Assembly: GCA_027021085.1 (NCBI GenBank)
Contig: JALUVB010000155.1
Span: forward strand, 1 to 22,433
Direction of reading: 5' to 3'
DNA: 22,433 nucleotides
From: a bacterium
GTDB lineage: Bacteria; CAIJMQ01; JAADFP01
Shown here: in pieces, positions 1-8,822 of the stretch
Numbering within the stretch: the stretch's first letter is position 1
How the letters are laid out: each line of letters opens with the position of its first letter
Notes under the pieces: model-generated
What the model was told of the DNA's origin: nothing
Databases searched by the model: none
The model's input: only the letters and a program-made list of their open reading frames with translations
Made by a program: the position numbers and the translations under genes

Positions 1-1
1 C

Positions 2-2674
2 AAGGCAGAGCGTGCTTACCAGGAAGCGAAGAAACGTGAAGCATTGAAGATAGCCGAGGCAAAGCGGCGTGCAGAGGAGAAAAGACAGCAGGAGATAGCG
101 CGGCAGAAGGAAGAAGCAATTCAGCAGCTGCTTAAGAAAGCGGATAAAGCCCTGGCGCGTAAGGAATTTGATATAGCTGCAAAGCTATACCGGGAAGTAC
201 TGCAGGAATCACCGGGCAGGAAAGAGGCCGAGGCAGGCCTGCGTAAAGTGGAAGAGGCGAGGGCCAGAACAATAGAAGAAACCAAACTGCAGCAGAAAAG
301 CCAGGTGGAGTCTGAGGCCCTAAAAGAAGCAAGGCTGAAAGCGCAAATCATTGAATTCGAGAAAAAACTTAGAGAGAAGAAAATAAAAGAAAGCGCAGGA
401 AAGCTGTTAGACCGTGGAGTAACTTACCTGAAGCAGAAAGAATACGAGAAAGCAATAAGTACATTTGAGGAGATTCTTTCCCGCTATCCCAATTATCCGG
501 AAGCTAAAACATACCTGGCCAAGGCAAAAGATTTGCTGGCCAGAAGCAAGAAAAAGAAAGTCGAAAAAGAAGAAGCTGTAAAAGAGAAAAAAATAGACAC
601 CTATTATACCCTGGGTTATCGCTACTTCAGAAAAGAAGAGTTCAAACAGGCAATACAGGAATTCCAGAAAGTGCTCAGTATAAATCCGGAGCATAAGAAT
701 GCCAAATTCTTCCTGGAGCTTGCTCAAGAAGGCGAGAAAGCCAAGAGTATCCGGGAGGAGAAAGAAAGACAGCGTGCTCTGCTTACCGTGCATTACAAAG
801 AAGCAAGACATCTTTACAATGAAGGAGATTATGAAGATGCCATCAATATCCTTGAAGTGGTGGTAGCTAAAGATCCGCAGTTCAAGGAGGCTGTTTTCTG
901 GCTTAACCAGGCAAAACTTGCCCAGGCAAAACTGGAAGGAAAGAAGCTGGAAGAGGAAATGAAGGTGCAGAGAGAAAGAAGGCTTCTTGAGGTAGAAAAA
1001 GCCTCTATCCCCAGTCGCAAACCAGGGGAATACAAGAAAGCAGAAATCAGGAAGAAAACAAGCGCAGAAGAAACGTTGGCCATAGAAGCAATTAAAAAGA
1101 AAGCTATGCAAAAAGTTTCCCTGGAATTCACCAATGCAAACTTGAGAGATGTAATAATGTTCCTTTCCCGCCAAACGGGGATAAACATAGTAATTGATGA
1201 AAGCATATTCCGGGAAAGCGCTGCGGCCGCGGCACCTGAGCCTGTTGCACCGGAAGTGGGAGGTATGCCTCCTGCCCCCGGGGAAGAAGAAGCAGCACCG
1301 GTAGCAGCTCCTCAGCCTACTATCCCTTCCCCTGCTACCATGAAAATTACTGCTTCTTTGAGAGATATTCCCCTCATAGAAGCGTTAAAAGTATTGCTTT
1401 ATTCCAGGGGGCTGGGGTTCGTAATAAAGCCCTACTATATCTGGGTTACTTACCTTTATAAGTCACTAAAGACAGAGGTGTTTGACCTTCAGTTTCTTGC
1501 TTTGCCCCGTATACCGCTGGGCGAAATCAGGACAGAGGGAGGTGAAGGAGGCGGTGTACAGATTGAATTGCAAAAGGGTATAGAAGAGAGGCTTAAGGAG
1601 CAGGGAGCAGGGGGTGCTGGAACCCAGGGAGCAGAGGCTGGCGGTACCACGGAAGGTAACGAGATGTTAATCCTTCTCAACCAGCTCTTCCCGCCTGTGC
1701 CGGGAAGCAGTCGCCAGATAATTCCTTCCCAGAACAGGTTAGTGGTAAGAGATACGGAAGAAAACATCGAAAATATACGAAAATTCCTGAACAGTCTTTC
1801 CATTCCCTACCAGGTCTCGGTGGAAGCACGCTTTATCACCGTGGGTGCGGATGCCTTGAGGGATATAGGGTTGGAACTCTCTAATTTCAACCTGAATGTG
1901 GTAGGTCCCTATGATACAAAATCTCGTCAATCCGGGATCCCGGGACAGCCATGGCAGTATGATACCATGACCGGCTCCCTGATGTCCGGGGTGGGGACTC
2001 CCATTATAGGTATGATTAGCGGGAGCCAGGGATTAAATATAACTTACACCCGCTTGAATTACCCGCAATTTTCTGCAGTGCTGCACTTGCTCATGGCCAG
2101 GAGCGATACCCAGGTGCTCTCTGCCCCGAAAGTTACGGTGATAAATGGACAGCTTGCGCAAATCCGCTTCGTAAGGAATATTCCCTATGTCTCGGATGTG
2201 GATGCTTCCACTTCTACCACGGGAACGGGAGAGTCGGCAAAATCCACCACCACGTTTGATTACACCTTTAAAAGCATAAACGTGGGAATAATCCTTAATG
2301 TTATTCCGCGCATCTTCGGAGAAAATATTCTTCTTTCCCTTAATCCTACGGTTAGTGATGTGGCGGAATTCAAAACCTTCATCATATCCCAGACAGCAGG
2401 AGAGGCTCCTTTGACTATTGAACAGCCAGTGCCCGAGGTGCAGGATGCCTCCACGCAATTGATTGTACACGATGGCGACACGGTTGTTTTGGGTGGGTTG
2501 ATGAAGGGTAAGACGGTGGCGGCGATTAGCAAGATACCTTTCCTGGGAGATATACCGGTTATTGGCAAGGCTTTCTTCCAGAAGAAGACGAAAGGACAGG
2601 AGAAGAGGAATCTTCTTATATTTATAACTGTCAAAAGAATGGATACTTCCGGGGAACCCCTCAGTGCAAGGTGA
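2..2674 (+). CDS. gspD: TPR-containing outer-membrane secretin, GspD/PilQ family (5' partial)
   Basis: Secretin subunit that would form the outer-membrane gate of the T2SS encoded further along. The reading frame is open to the left edge of the window, so the true start is outside; the first usable start inside is TTG at 44. Counting from that TTG, the N-terminal third is Lys/Glu-rich with four TPR-like helical pairs near residues 30-65, 120-155, 186-220 and 248-282. A short secretin N-domain follows at about 357 (VSLEFTNANLRDVIMFLSRQ), then an Ala/Pro-rich linker (nt ~1210-1340), a second N-domain, and the secretin core from about nt 1810, including VLSAPKVTVINGQ and the C-terminal VVLGGLMKGKT / IPFLGDIPVIGKAFF signature. 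A TPR array fused to a secretin is not the classical GspD layout and may replace a separate pilotin or GspC-like factor (inference). PilQ-type function cannot be excluded. Confidence 0.93.
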   Translation, partial: KAERAYQEAKKREALKIAEAKRRAEEKRQQEIARQKEEAIQQLLKKADKALARKEFDIAAKLYREVLQESPGRKEAEAGLRKVEEARARTIEETKLQQKSQVESEALKEARLKAQIIEFEKKLREKKIKESAGKLLDRGVTYLKQKEYEKAISTFEEILSRYPNYPEAKTYLAKAKDLLARSKKKKVEKEEAVKEKKIDTYYTLGYRYFRKEEFKQAIQEFQKVLSINPEHKNAKFFLELAQEGEKAKSIREEKERQRALLTVHYKEARHLYNEGDYEDAINILEVVVAKDPQFKEAVFWLNQAKLAQAKLEGKKLEEEMKVQRERRLLEVEKASIPSRKPGEYKKAEIRKKTSAEETLAIEAIKKKAMQKVSLEFTNANLRDVIMFLSRQTGINIVIDESIFRESAAAAAPEPVAPEVGGMPPAPGEEEAAPVAAPQPTIPSPATMKITASLRDIPLIEALKVLLYSRGLGFVIKPYYIWVTYLYKSLKTEVFDLQFLALPRIPLGEIRTEGGEGGGVQIELQKGIEERLKEQGAGGAGTQGAEAGGTTEGNEMLILLNQLFPPVPGSSRQIIPSQNRLVVRDTEENIENIRKFLNSLSIPYQVSVEARFITVGADALRDIGLELSNFNLNVVGPYDTKSRQSGIPGQPWQYDTMTGSLMSGVGTPIIGMISGSQGLNITYTRLNYPQFSAVLHLLMARSDTQVLSAPKVTVINGQLAQIRFVRNIPYVSDVDASTSTTGTGESAKSTTTFDYTFKSINVGIILNVIPRIFGENILLSLNPTVSDVAEFKTFIISQTAGEAPLTIEQPVPEVQDASTQLIVHDGDTVVLGGLMKGKTVAAISKIPFLGDIPVIGKAFFQKKTKGQEKRNLLIFITVKRMDTSGEPLSAR

Positions 2675-2842
2675 TAGTTTTAAAGTGAATAGAGTTGCGG
2701 GTTGTGGCACTGCCTGAGCGGTAGTTATCCAGTTGGCCGGGAATTCCTGAGTTGAAAGGGGAGAAAGCATGGTTGTGCGTTTCCCAATCCTTCCCCGGGA
2801 TACTGAATAAATCCAGGGACAAAGAAAGAACACCCTTTTGAA

Positions 2843-3718
2843 ATGTATGGTATGGAAGATTCCCTTTACTTGGTAGATGGCTCCTTATTTCTTTACCGTG
2901 CTTTTCATGCCCTGCCTTATTTTGAGACAAAGAAGGGGTTTCCCACCCAGGCAATTTACGGGTTTACTACCATGCTTTTCAAGTTGTTGAAGGAAAAGAG
3001 GCCTCGCTTTCTATCCGTTGTCTTTGATGTCAGGGGGCCTACTCTTCGTCATGCTGCATTGAGTACCTACAAGGCTAACCGCCCTGCCATGCCGGAAGAG
3101 CTTTCCTCTCAAATACCCCTGATTAAGGAAATTATTGCCTGCCTGGGGATCCCGCAGTGCGAAAAGGAAGGTTATGAAGCAGATGATATCCTGGCTACCT
3201 TTGCCCGGGAAGGGAAGCAATGGTTTCCTGAGGTGTATATTCTTACTTCTGATAAGGATATTTTGCAGGTAGTGGATGAAAGGATAAAGGTGATGAATCC
3301 CTTAAAAAAAGGCGAAATATATGATAGAGAAAAAATAATAGAAAAATTCGGTATTCCTCCCCAGCTTATTCCCGATTATCTCTCTTTGACCGGCGATTCT
3401 TCCGACAACATCCCGGGAGTTCCCGGAATCGGGGAAAAAACCGCCCGAAAACTTGTCCGGGAATGGGGGAACATAGAGAAAATTTTCTTAAATTGTGATA
3501 AAATAGAGAAGTCAATAAGAGATAAATTAATCCCTAATAAAAAACTCATAGAACGCAATCTAAGTTTGATAAAGTTGGTTGTTCTTCCCCTGGAGATAAA
3601 AAAAGAGTTTTTTAAGGTAGGGAAACCTGACATAAAAAAGCTGGAAAGTATTTTTCAGCAGTTAGAATTTAAAAAGCTGTTGCCGCGACTTAAAGAAGTG
3701 CAGCCGACCCTTTTCTGA
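2843..3718 (+). CDS. Stand-alone Pol I-type 5'-3' exonuclease / flap endonuclease with C-terminal clamp-like motif
   Basis: A 291-residue 5' nuclease equivalent to the N-terminal domain of DNA polymerase I; it would remove RNA primers and flaps. Visible metal-site acidic residues are D12 (LVDGS), D62 (VFD), E112/D114/D115 (EADD), D137/D139 (TSDKD) and D185/D188 (GDSSDN). The H3TH DNA-binding motif GVPGIGEKTA is at 192-201. The protein ends where the nuclease domain normally ends, with no 3' exonuclease or polymerase domain; coaE starts 5 nt after the stop. The last five residues, QPTLF (287-291), fit the Q-x-x-L-F sliding-clamp binding consensus. ATG 2843 is used; ATG 2852 is an alternative and neither has a strong ribosome site. 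It sits where polA is expected (polA-coaE neighbourhood), so it may be a reduced polA. Confidence 0.92.
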   Translation: MYGMEDSLYLVDGSLFLYRAFHALPYFETKKGFPTQAIYGFTTMLFKLLKEKRPRFLSVVFDVRGPTLRHAALSTYKANRPAMPEELSSQIPLIKEIIACLGIPQCEKEGYEADDILATFAREGKQWFPEVYILTSDKDILQVVDERIKVMNPLKKGEIYDREKIIEKFGIPPQLIPDYLSLTGDSSDNIPGVPGIGEKTARKLVREWGNIEKIFLNCDKIEKSIRDKLIPNKKLIERNLSLIKLVVLPLEIKKEFFKVGKPDIKKLESIFQQLEFKKLLPRLKEVQPTLF

Positions 3719-3723
3719 GTTTC

Positions 3724-4302
3724 ATGAAATTAGTAGGAATTACGGGAGGAGTTGCTTCGGGTAAGACAACGGTGAGGAAATTCTTCGAGGACCTGGGTGC
3801 TGTCTCTGTAGATGCAGACATGCTCTGCCATGAAAAAATAGAAGAAATAAAGGGAGAATTGGTAAAGGAATTTGGGGAAGAAGTGGTAAAGAATGGCAAG
3901 GTAAACAGGAAAAGATTAAGGGAAATTATTTTCCGGGATGATGAAGCAAGGAAGAGGTTGGAGGAGATTCTTCATCCGTACGTGAAGGAAGAAATCCTTC
4001 GTTACCGGGGAAAAAGAGATGAGAAAGGAGTGGTAATCTGCGAAGTCCCCCTTCTTTTTGAGGTGGGATGGGAGAATATCTTTGATGAAATAGTGGTAGT
4101 AAACAGATGCGAGGATAAGAGAGTAAAAAGCTTAGTAGAGAAAGGGTTCACTGAAAAGCAGGCAAAGCAAATTATCAGGATTCAGCTGCCCTTGGAAGAA
4201 AAGGTGAAACGGGCTCACCATGTAATTGATAACCAGGAAAACCTATCAAGCACTTTTCTGCAGGTAAAAAACTTATGGGAAAGATGGGCAAAGGAGGAGT
4301 AA
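3724..4302 (+). CDS. coaE: Dephospho-CoA kinase
   Basis: Phosphorylates the ribose 3'-hydroxyl of dephospho-CoA, the last step of coenzyme A synthesis, in the cytoplasm. The 192-residue length is normal. The P-loop GGVASGKT lies at residues 8-15, followed by a VDAD segment, the ILHP motif of the CoA-binding region and VPLLFE, all in family order. The LPLEEKVKRAHHVIDN stretch near the C-terminus matches the usual end of the family. It begins 5 nt after the 5' nuclease stop without a clear ribosome site, suggesting translational coupling. Its own 3' end contains the ribosome site of rho. Confidence 0.95.
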   Translation: MKLVGITGGVASGKTTVRKFFEDLGAVSVDADMLCHEKIEEIKGELVKEFGEEVVKNGKVNRKRLREIIFRDDEARKRLEEILHPYVKEEILRYRGKRDEKGVVICEVPLLFEVGWENIFDEIVVVNRCEDKRVKSLVEKGFTEKQAKQIIRIQLPLEEKVKRAHHVIDNQENLSSTFLQVKNLWERWAKEE

Positions 4303-4305
4303 GTA

Positions 4306-5595
4306 ATGGATGAGGCTAATGGGAAACGGATTGATTTTGGCATACTGCGTGATATGAAAACCAGGGAATTGGAGTCTTTAGCCAAGAAGTTAGGAGTGTC
4401 CCCGGTCAGGGGCAGAAAAAAAGAAGAATTAATACTGGAAATGCTGCGCAAACAGGCCGAAAATAACGGGAGTTATGTATGCGAGGGTATTTTGCAGGTT
4501 CTGCCCGATGGTTTTGGATTTCTCCGTTCTCGTTATTCCAATTATCTCCCTACTTCCGATGATATCTATGTCTCGCCCATGGTGATAAAGAGAACGGGTT
4601 TAAAGACAGGAGACCATATTATTGCTGTAGTGAGAGCTCCTCGGGATGTAGAAAAGGAAAAGTATCCTTCCGTGGTAAGGGTGGAGGCGGTAAATTTTCT
4701 TACTCCCGGTGAGATTCAGGGAAGAAGGCCGTTTGAAACGCTTACCCCTATCTTCCCTCAGCCGAAATTCATGCTGGACTATGAGCCCCACGATATTTCT
4801 ACGCGTCTGATAGATTTGTTGATCCCCATAGGAAAAGGGCAAAGGGGCCTGATTGTCTCTCCTCCCCGGGCAGGGAAGACAGTGCTTCTGAAGAAAATTG
4901 CCCGTGCTATCACCACCAATCATCCGGAGGTTATAGTGATAGTCCTGTTGATAGGAGAGAGGCCCGAGGAAGTAACCGACTGGCAGAGGTCGGTAAGTGC
5001 AGAGGTTATCAGCTCGACTTTTGATGAGCCGCCGGAAAGGCAGGTGGAGGTGGCGGATGTGGTAATCAACAGGGCAAAAAGGTTGGTGGAAGCAGGCAGA
5101 GACGTGGTAATTTTATTGGATTCTATAACCCGCCTGGCCAGAGCACATAATGCAATAATGCCTCCCGGAGGGAAACTCCTTTCCGGAGGTATAGATTCTA
5201 ATGCCCTTATCAAGCCCAAGATACTCTTCGGTACGGCCAGGAATATCGAGGAGGGCGGCTCGCTTTCCATAATTGCCACTGCCCTGGTAGATACCGGAAG
5301 CCGCATGGATGATGTTATCTTCGAAGAGTTTAAGGGAACGGGAAACATGGAGTTAATCCTGGACCGCAGGCTGGTCGATAAGAGAACCTTCCCTGCTGTT
5401 GATATTGACCGTTCGGGCACCAGGCACGAAGAATTATTGCTTCCTCCCGAAGTTCTTCGGAAGGTATGGGTGCTGCGTAAGGCCCTGGCTTCCCTTTCTC
5501 TGGTAGAGAAGATGGACTTGCTTATAGATAAGTTGCGGAAAACTAAGAATAATGAAGAGTTTCTTAAGAACCTGAATATAAAGGAGGTTTCCTGA
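4306..5595 (+). CDS. rho: Transcription termination factor Rho
   Basis: Hexameric RNA helicase that ends transcription. The 429-residue protein has a SAP-like N-terminal segment (about 15-48), the cold-shock-fold RNA-binding domain ([15 protein letters not shown], 61-75), Walker A SPPRAGKT (185-192), the [10 protein letters not shown] segment near 218, Walker B DVVILLDS (266-273) and the [20 protein letters not shown] loop region starting at 309. An AGGAGG ribosome site at 4292-4297 lies inside the end of coaE, 8 nt before the ATG. There is no long N-terminal insertion of the kind seen in some high-GC or intrinsically disordered Rho proteins. It overlaps rpmE by one base. Confidence 0.98.
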   Translation: MDEANGKRIDFGILRDMKTRELESLAKKLGVSPVRGRKKEELILEMLRKQAENNGSYVCEGILQVLPDGFGFLRSRYSNYLPTSDDIYVSPMVIKRTGLKTGDHIIAVVRAPRDVEKEKYPSVVRVEAVNFLTPGEIQGRRPFETLTPIFPQPKFMLDYEPHDISTRLIDLLIPIGKGQRGLIVSPPRAGKTVLLKKIARAITTNHPEVIVIVLLIGERPEEVTDWQRSVSAEVISSTFDEPPERQVEVADVVINRAKRLVEAGRDVVILLDSITRLARAHNAIMPPGGKLLSGGIDSNALIKPKILFGTARNIEEGGSLSIIATALVDTGSRMDDVIFEEFKGTGNMELILDRRLVDKRTFPAVDIDRSGTRHEELLLPPEVLRKVWVLRKALASLSLVEKMDLLIDKLRKTKNNEEFLKNLNIKEVS

Positions 5596-5813
5596 TGAAG
5601 AAAGATATACATCCCACCTATGAATTGTCCACCGTTACCTGTGCCTGCGGAAATAAAGTAACCGTTGGCTCTACCAGGAAGAACATAAAGGTGGAGGTAT
5701 GCGCTGCATGTCACCCTTTCTTTACTGGCAAGGAAAAGGTAATGGATACGGCAGGTAGGGTGGAAAAATTCCGCAGAAGGTACGGGAAAAAGGCGCAGGG
5801 TGGAGATACTTAA
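5595..5813 (+). CDS. rpmE: 50S ribosomal protein L31, zinc-binding type
   Basis: A 72-residue large-subunit ribosomal protein. It is the zinc-binding (C+) form: the ligand pattern is C16-A-C18 and C36-A-A-C39, followed by [20 protein letters not shown], which is typical of L31. The start codon overlaps the rho stop (TGATG), and the AGGAGG ribosome site at 5582-5587 is within rho. Order rho-rpmE-prfA-prmC is a common bacterial arrangement. About 100 nt follow before prfA, with only weak hairpin potential. Confidence 0.97.
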   Translation: MKKDIHPTYELSTVTCACGNKVTVGSTRKNIKVEVCAACHPFFTGKEKVMDTAGRVEKFRRRYGKKAQGGDT

Positions 5814-5912
5814 GCCTGTGGGCATTAGGCTATTTGCTCTGTTCCACCTTCTGCCTGTAGCAGGAAAGGTTTTGAGTTTATCCTTATCCATCATATCCCG
5901 GAGGAAATAAGT

Positions 5913-6968
5913 GTGGAAAAAAGCAGCTCTTATAAGGAAAAACTGCAGGAAATAGAGAAGAGATACCAGGAAATATTACAGCTTATCCAGGACCCGGAAG
6001 TTTTCCAGGATGTTCCCCGTTATGTCTCTCTTTCCCAGGAATTGGCGACTTTAAAAAAAGGTGTGCAGTTAAAAGAAAGATGGGAAAGGATAGAAAAAAG
6101 CTTGCTTGAAACAAGGGAGCTGGAGGACGAAAGTTTAAAAGAATTGGTAGAGGAGGAACTGAGCAAGTTAAAAGAAGAGGAAAGTTCTTTACTTGAGGAA
6201 ATTAAGGCCTACTTTTCCTCCGGGGAGGAGGAAGAGGGGAATGCCATCGTGGAGATTCGTGCCGGTACAGGGGGGGGAGAAGCAGCCCTCTTTGCCCGGG
6301 ACCTCTTTAGAATGTATGCACGCTTTGCCGAAAAGCAGAAATGGAAAGTAGAGATTATGAACTCGCATCCCACCGGTTTAGGGGGATTTAAAGAGATAGT
6401 CTTTGCCGTGGAAGGTAAGGGAGCCTGGAAAACGCTGAAATACGAGAGCGGAGTGCATCGTGTACAGAGGGTGCCTGCTACGGAATCAGGGGGAAGGATA
6501 CATACTTCTACCGCAACCGTGGCTGTGCTTCCCGAGATCCAGGGGAAAGAGATAAAGGTAAAGCCGGAGGACCTGAGAATAGAAGCCTTTAGAGCTTCCG
6601 GCCCGGGCGGGCAGTACGTTAATGTTACAGATTCCGCCGTAAGAATAGTGCACCTTCCCACCGGAATTATGGTTACCTGCCAGGATGAGAGGTCACAGCA
6701 TCAAAATAAGGCGAAGGCTTTAAGAGTACTCCAGGCGAAGTTGCAGGATGCGGAAAGAAGAAGGCAGGAAGAAGCGTTGGCCAGGGAGAGAAGAGAGCAG
6801 ATAAAGCACGGAGAAAGAAGCGAGAAGGTGAGAACATACAATTTCCCCCAGAACCGGATAACAGACCATAGAATAAACCTGACTATGCATAACCTGAAAG
6901 ATGTACTGGAAGGCAACCTGGAACAACTGATTAGCAGCCTGCAGGAGAGATTAGGGCATGAAGATTAG
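5913..6968 (+). CDS. prfA: Peptide chain release factor 1
   Basis: Recognises UAA and UAG stop codons and triggers peptide release. The codon-reading tripeptide is P188-A-T190, the RF1 type (RF2 has SPF), and the catalytic GGQ is at 232-234 in [14 protein letters not shown]. Length 351 is close to the usual 355-360. The start is GTG 5913, with GGAGGA at 5900-5905 placed 7 nt upstream. A run of eight G at 6270-6277 encodes the GTGGGEA segment, where the usual RF1 sequence is GTGGDEA. The 3' end overlaps prmC, which methylates the GGQ glutamine, by 11 nt. Confidence 0.97.
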   Translation: MEKSSSYKEKLQEIEKRYQEILQLIQDPEVFQDVPRYVSLSQELATLKKGVQLKERWERIEKSLLETRELEDESLKELVEEELSKLKEEESSLLEEIKAYFSSGEEEEGNAIVEIRAGTGGGEAALFARDLFRMYARFAEKQKWKVEIMNSHPTGLGGFKEIVFAVEGKGAWKTLKYESGVHRVQRVPATESGGRIHTSTATVAVLPEIQGKEIKVKPEDLRIEAFRASGPGGQYVNVTDSAVRIVHLPTGIMVTCQDERSQHQNKAKALRVLQAKLQDAERRRQEEALARERREQIKHGERSEKVRTYNFPQNRITDHRINLTMHNLKDVLEGNLEQLISSLQERLGHED

Positions 6969-7776
6969 GGATTTAGTCGCCTGGGGAAGAAAGGAAGTGG
7001 GGGACCTGAGGGAGGTTTACTGGATAATTAGCGGCGAGTTGGGAGTTCCTCTGCAGGAAGTGTACCTCCTGGATGAGATAGGGGATAAAGAGGAGGAAAG
7101 GGTAAGGAGGGCAATAAATTTAAGAGAAAGGGGGATTCCACTTTCCTATATTATGGGAGTGGTGGAATTCTGCGGGCTGGAGTTCAGTGTGAGGGAGGGG
7201 GTCTTCACCCCTCGCAGGGATACCGAAACCCTGGTTGAATTTGCCCGGGAAGTGCTGCCTGGTAAAAAAGAAAGGGTGCTGGATTTATGTTGCGGAGTGG
7301 GGAATATAGGCCTGAGTTTGTCCTGCCTGAGCGGAGTAGATGTGGTAGGAGTGGATATTCTTCCTCGTTCTATAGAGTTAAGTAGCCAGAATGCAGTGCG
7401 GCTGGGAGTAAGAGAAAGGGCAGAATTTATAAGGGAGGATATATTTTCCTACCTCAAAAGAGTTCAGGATAAATTCTCCCTTATTGTTTCCAATCCTCCC
7501 TATATCCCGGCGGAAGAAAGGCATCTGTTACCCCCGGAAGTGATAAGCGAGCCGGAAGTTTGCTGGAACGGGGGAGAGGGGGGAATGGAATTTTATCCTG
7601 GTATAATATCTGAAGGTATTGAGAAAATATCTGCTCCCGGGTATATAATACTGGAAGTGGGAGAAAAACAGGCAGAAGAGGTAAGAACTTTGCTGGAGGA
7701 GGCAGGCCTGCAGGAGACAGGGATAAAAAGGGATGCTGGCCAGAGGGAACGTGTTGTCTGGGGAAAGAAGACTTGA
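6958..7776 (+). CDS. prmC: Release-factor glutamine methyltransferase
   Basis: S-adenosylmethionine-dependent enzyme that N5-methylates the Gln of the GGQ motif in release factors. The 272-residue protein has the helical N-terminal domain, the [14 protein letters not shown] / [11 protein letters not shown] linker motif (the usual form is IPRPDTE), the SAM-binding motif I, and the catalytic NPPY at 179-182. Motif I reads [15 protein letters not shown] where most homologues have DLGTGSG, an unusual Cys-Cys variant. The gene starts inside prfA, an overlap that fits enzyme and substrate being made together. It is followed 21 nt later by gspG. Confidence 0.95.
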   Translation: MKIRDLVAWGRKEVGDLREVYWIISGELGVPLQEVYLLDEIGDKEEERVRRAINLRERGIPLSYIMGVVEFCGLEFSVREGVFTPRRDTETLVEFAREVLPGKKERVLDLCCGVGNIGLSLSCLSGVDVVGVDILPRSIELSSQNAVRLGVRERAEFIREDIFSYLKRVQDKFSLIVSNPPYIPAEERHLLPPEVISEPEVCWNGGEGGMEFYPGIISEGIEKISAPGYIILEVGEKQAEEVRTLLEEAGLQETGIKRDAGQRERVVWGKKT

Positions 7777-7797
7777 AAGGAAGAGAGGAGAAAGAAG

Positions 7798-8298
7798 ATG
7801 GGAGAAAATAGTAACCGGTATGGGATAAACGGGAGCGGCCACAATCACTTTCCCACGCCGCTTGCTGGCAGTAAAAAAGGTTTTACCCTGATAGAAGTTC
7901 TCGTGGTGGTGGTAATCCTGGGAATACTGGCCACCCTGGTGGTGCCCAAGATAATGGAGAGGCCGGAGCAGGCCAGGCGGATGAAGGCAGTAATTCAAAT
8001 CAAGAATTTTGAAACAGCCCTGAAGCTCTTCAAGCTGGACAACGGGTTTTATCCTTCCACGGAACAGGGGCTGGAAGCGCTGGTGCAGAAGCCTGCTACC
8101 GGTAAAATACCCCGAAACTGGAGAGAAGAAGGATACCTGGAAGGCAAGAAAGTACCCCTGGATCCCTGGGGGAATCCCTATATCTATATCTCTCCAGGTT
8201 TGCACGGCGACTTTGATATTATCTCCTACGGAAGGGATGGGGCAGAAGGGGGAGAAGGATACGATGCCGACATCACTTCCTGGGAAATACATGAGTAA
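7798..8298 (+). CDS. gspG: Type II secretion major pseudopilin
   Basis: Main subunit of the T2SS pseudopilus, an inner-membrane-anchored fibre. The class III prepilin motif [18 protein letters not shown] places cleavage after G28 and the conserved Glu at mature position 5. The C-terminal LDPWGNPY and the [12 protein letters not shown] segment are the calcium-binding region typical of GspG. GAGGAG at 7785-7790 sits 7 nt before ATG 7798, so the start is well supported and the 28-residue leader (usual 5-8) is genuine. The leader DNA carries a 6-bp inverted repeat (7834-7839/7857-7862) and a 10-base word repeated in the gspH leader. Confidence 0.96.
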   Translation: MGENSNRYGINGSGHNHFPTPLAGSKKGFTLIEVLVVVVILGILATLVVPKIMERPEQARRMKAVIQIKNFETALKLFKLDNGFYPSTEQGLEALVQKPATGKIPRNWREEGYLEGKKVPLDPWGNPYIYISPGLHGDFDIISYGRDGAEGGEGYDADITSWEIHE

Positions 8299-8322
8299 GC
8301 GGCGGTAAATAGTGGTGAGTAT

Positions 8323-8395
8323 GTAGTGGATAGGAAGATGCAAGGAGCACAATCTCGACAGGCCACAATCTCCCCCGCTACTTACTATCCACTAC
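8323..8395. repeat. Inverted-repeat element overlapping the gspH start and leader
   Basis: GTAGTGGATAG (8323-8333) is perfectly inverted as CTATCCACTAC (8385-8395); the match extends to 14 of 15 bases. Inside are two copies of CACAATCTC (8348-8356, 8364-8372). The right flank continues to 8403 with CCCGCTACT words that recur at the right end of the window. Confidence 0.75.
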
Positions 8396-8820
8396 CCGCT
8401 ACTGATAAAAGCGGCGGCTTCACCCTGCTGGAAATTCTCATAGTTTTGAGTATTGTAGTCTCCATTCTGGGAATACTTTCTTTCCGCTACTGGAAGGAAG
8501 ACCAGGTTTCCCTGAACAAAGAAAAGAACAGGTTGTCCCTTATTGTAAAATACTATTTCTACAAGGCCTATGCGGAAAAGAGGGATTTTGAGGTGGAAGT
8601 TAGCCCGGCTGTTTTCTCCATTAACGAGGGAGAAAAAGTAATTTACCGCAGGAAATTCCCCTCTTATATTCTGGCGGAAGCAGAGGATAGCGTGGATACT
8701 TTTCTCATCTCTCATAAGGGGTACGTCTCCCCGTTTGCTTTTCTCCTGAAAAATAAAGAAGGTAACAGCCTCCCTCTTGTCATCACTCCCCTGGGAAAGG
8801 TGGAAGAGAGGAGAGATTAG
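8326..8820 (+). CDS. gspH: Type II secretion minor pseudopilin, GspH type
   Basis: Minor pseudopilin. The prepilin motif GG|FTLLEILIVLSIVVSILGI has Glu at mature position 5, followed by an alpha/beta C-terminal region of GspH size; the position between gspG and gspI supports the subtype. The start is GTG 8326 (GGTGAG 7 nt upstream) or ATG 8338. Either way the leader is 27-31 residues long, and its coding DNA overlaps an inverted-repeat element (8323-8403), giving the odd peptide SPATYYPLPATD. No start codon lies between that element and the GG|F cleavage site, so translation must pass through it. The stop is 2 nt before gspI. Confidence 0.86.
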   Translation: MDRKMQGAQSRQATISPATYYPLPATDKSGGFTLLEILIVLSIVVSILGILSFRYWKEDQVSLNKEKNRLSLIVKYYFYKAYAEKRDFEVEVSPAVFSINEGEKVIYRRKFPSYILAEAEDSVDTFLISHKGYVSPFAFLLKNKEGNSLPLVITPLGKVEERRD

Positions 8821-8822
8821 TA

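Noticed and set aside
407-1174. Open frame of 255 codons on the minus strand within the secretin gene
   Set aside because: Phe/Cys-rich shadow of the Lys/Glu-rich TPR region; no ribosome site or family resemblance.
2769-2810. Thirteen-codon ORF between the secretin and 5' nuclease genes, preceded by a GGGGAG
   Set aside because: Too short and without any motif or context; the 168-nt gap otherwise shows no clear promoter, terminator or gene.
2033-2833. Open frame of 266 codons on the minus strand
   Set aside because: Mostly antisense to the secretin core; no recognisable domain.
4920-5894. Long open frame (324 codons) on the minus strand across rho and rpmE
   Set aside because: It is antisense to two clear genes, its product is Ser/Thr/Ile-rich without motifs, and it arises from the codon pattern of rho.
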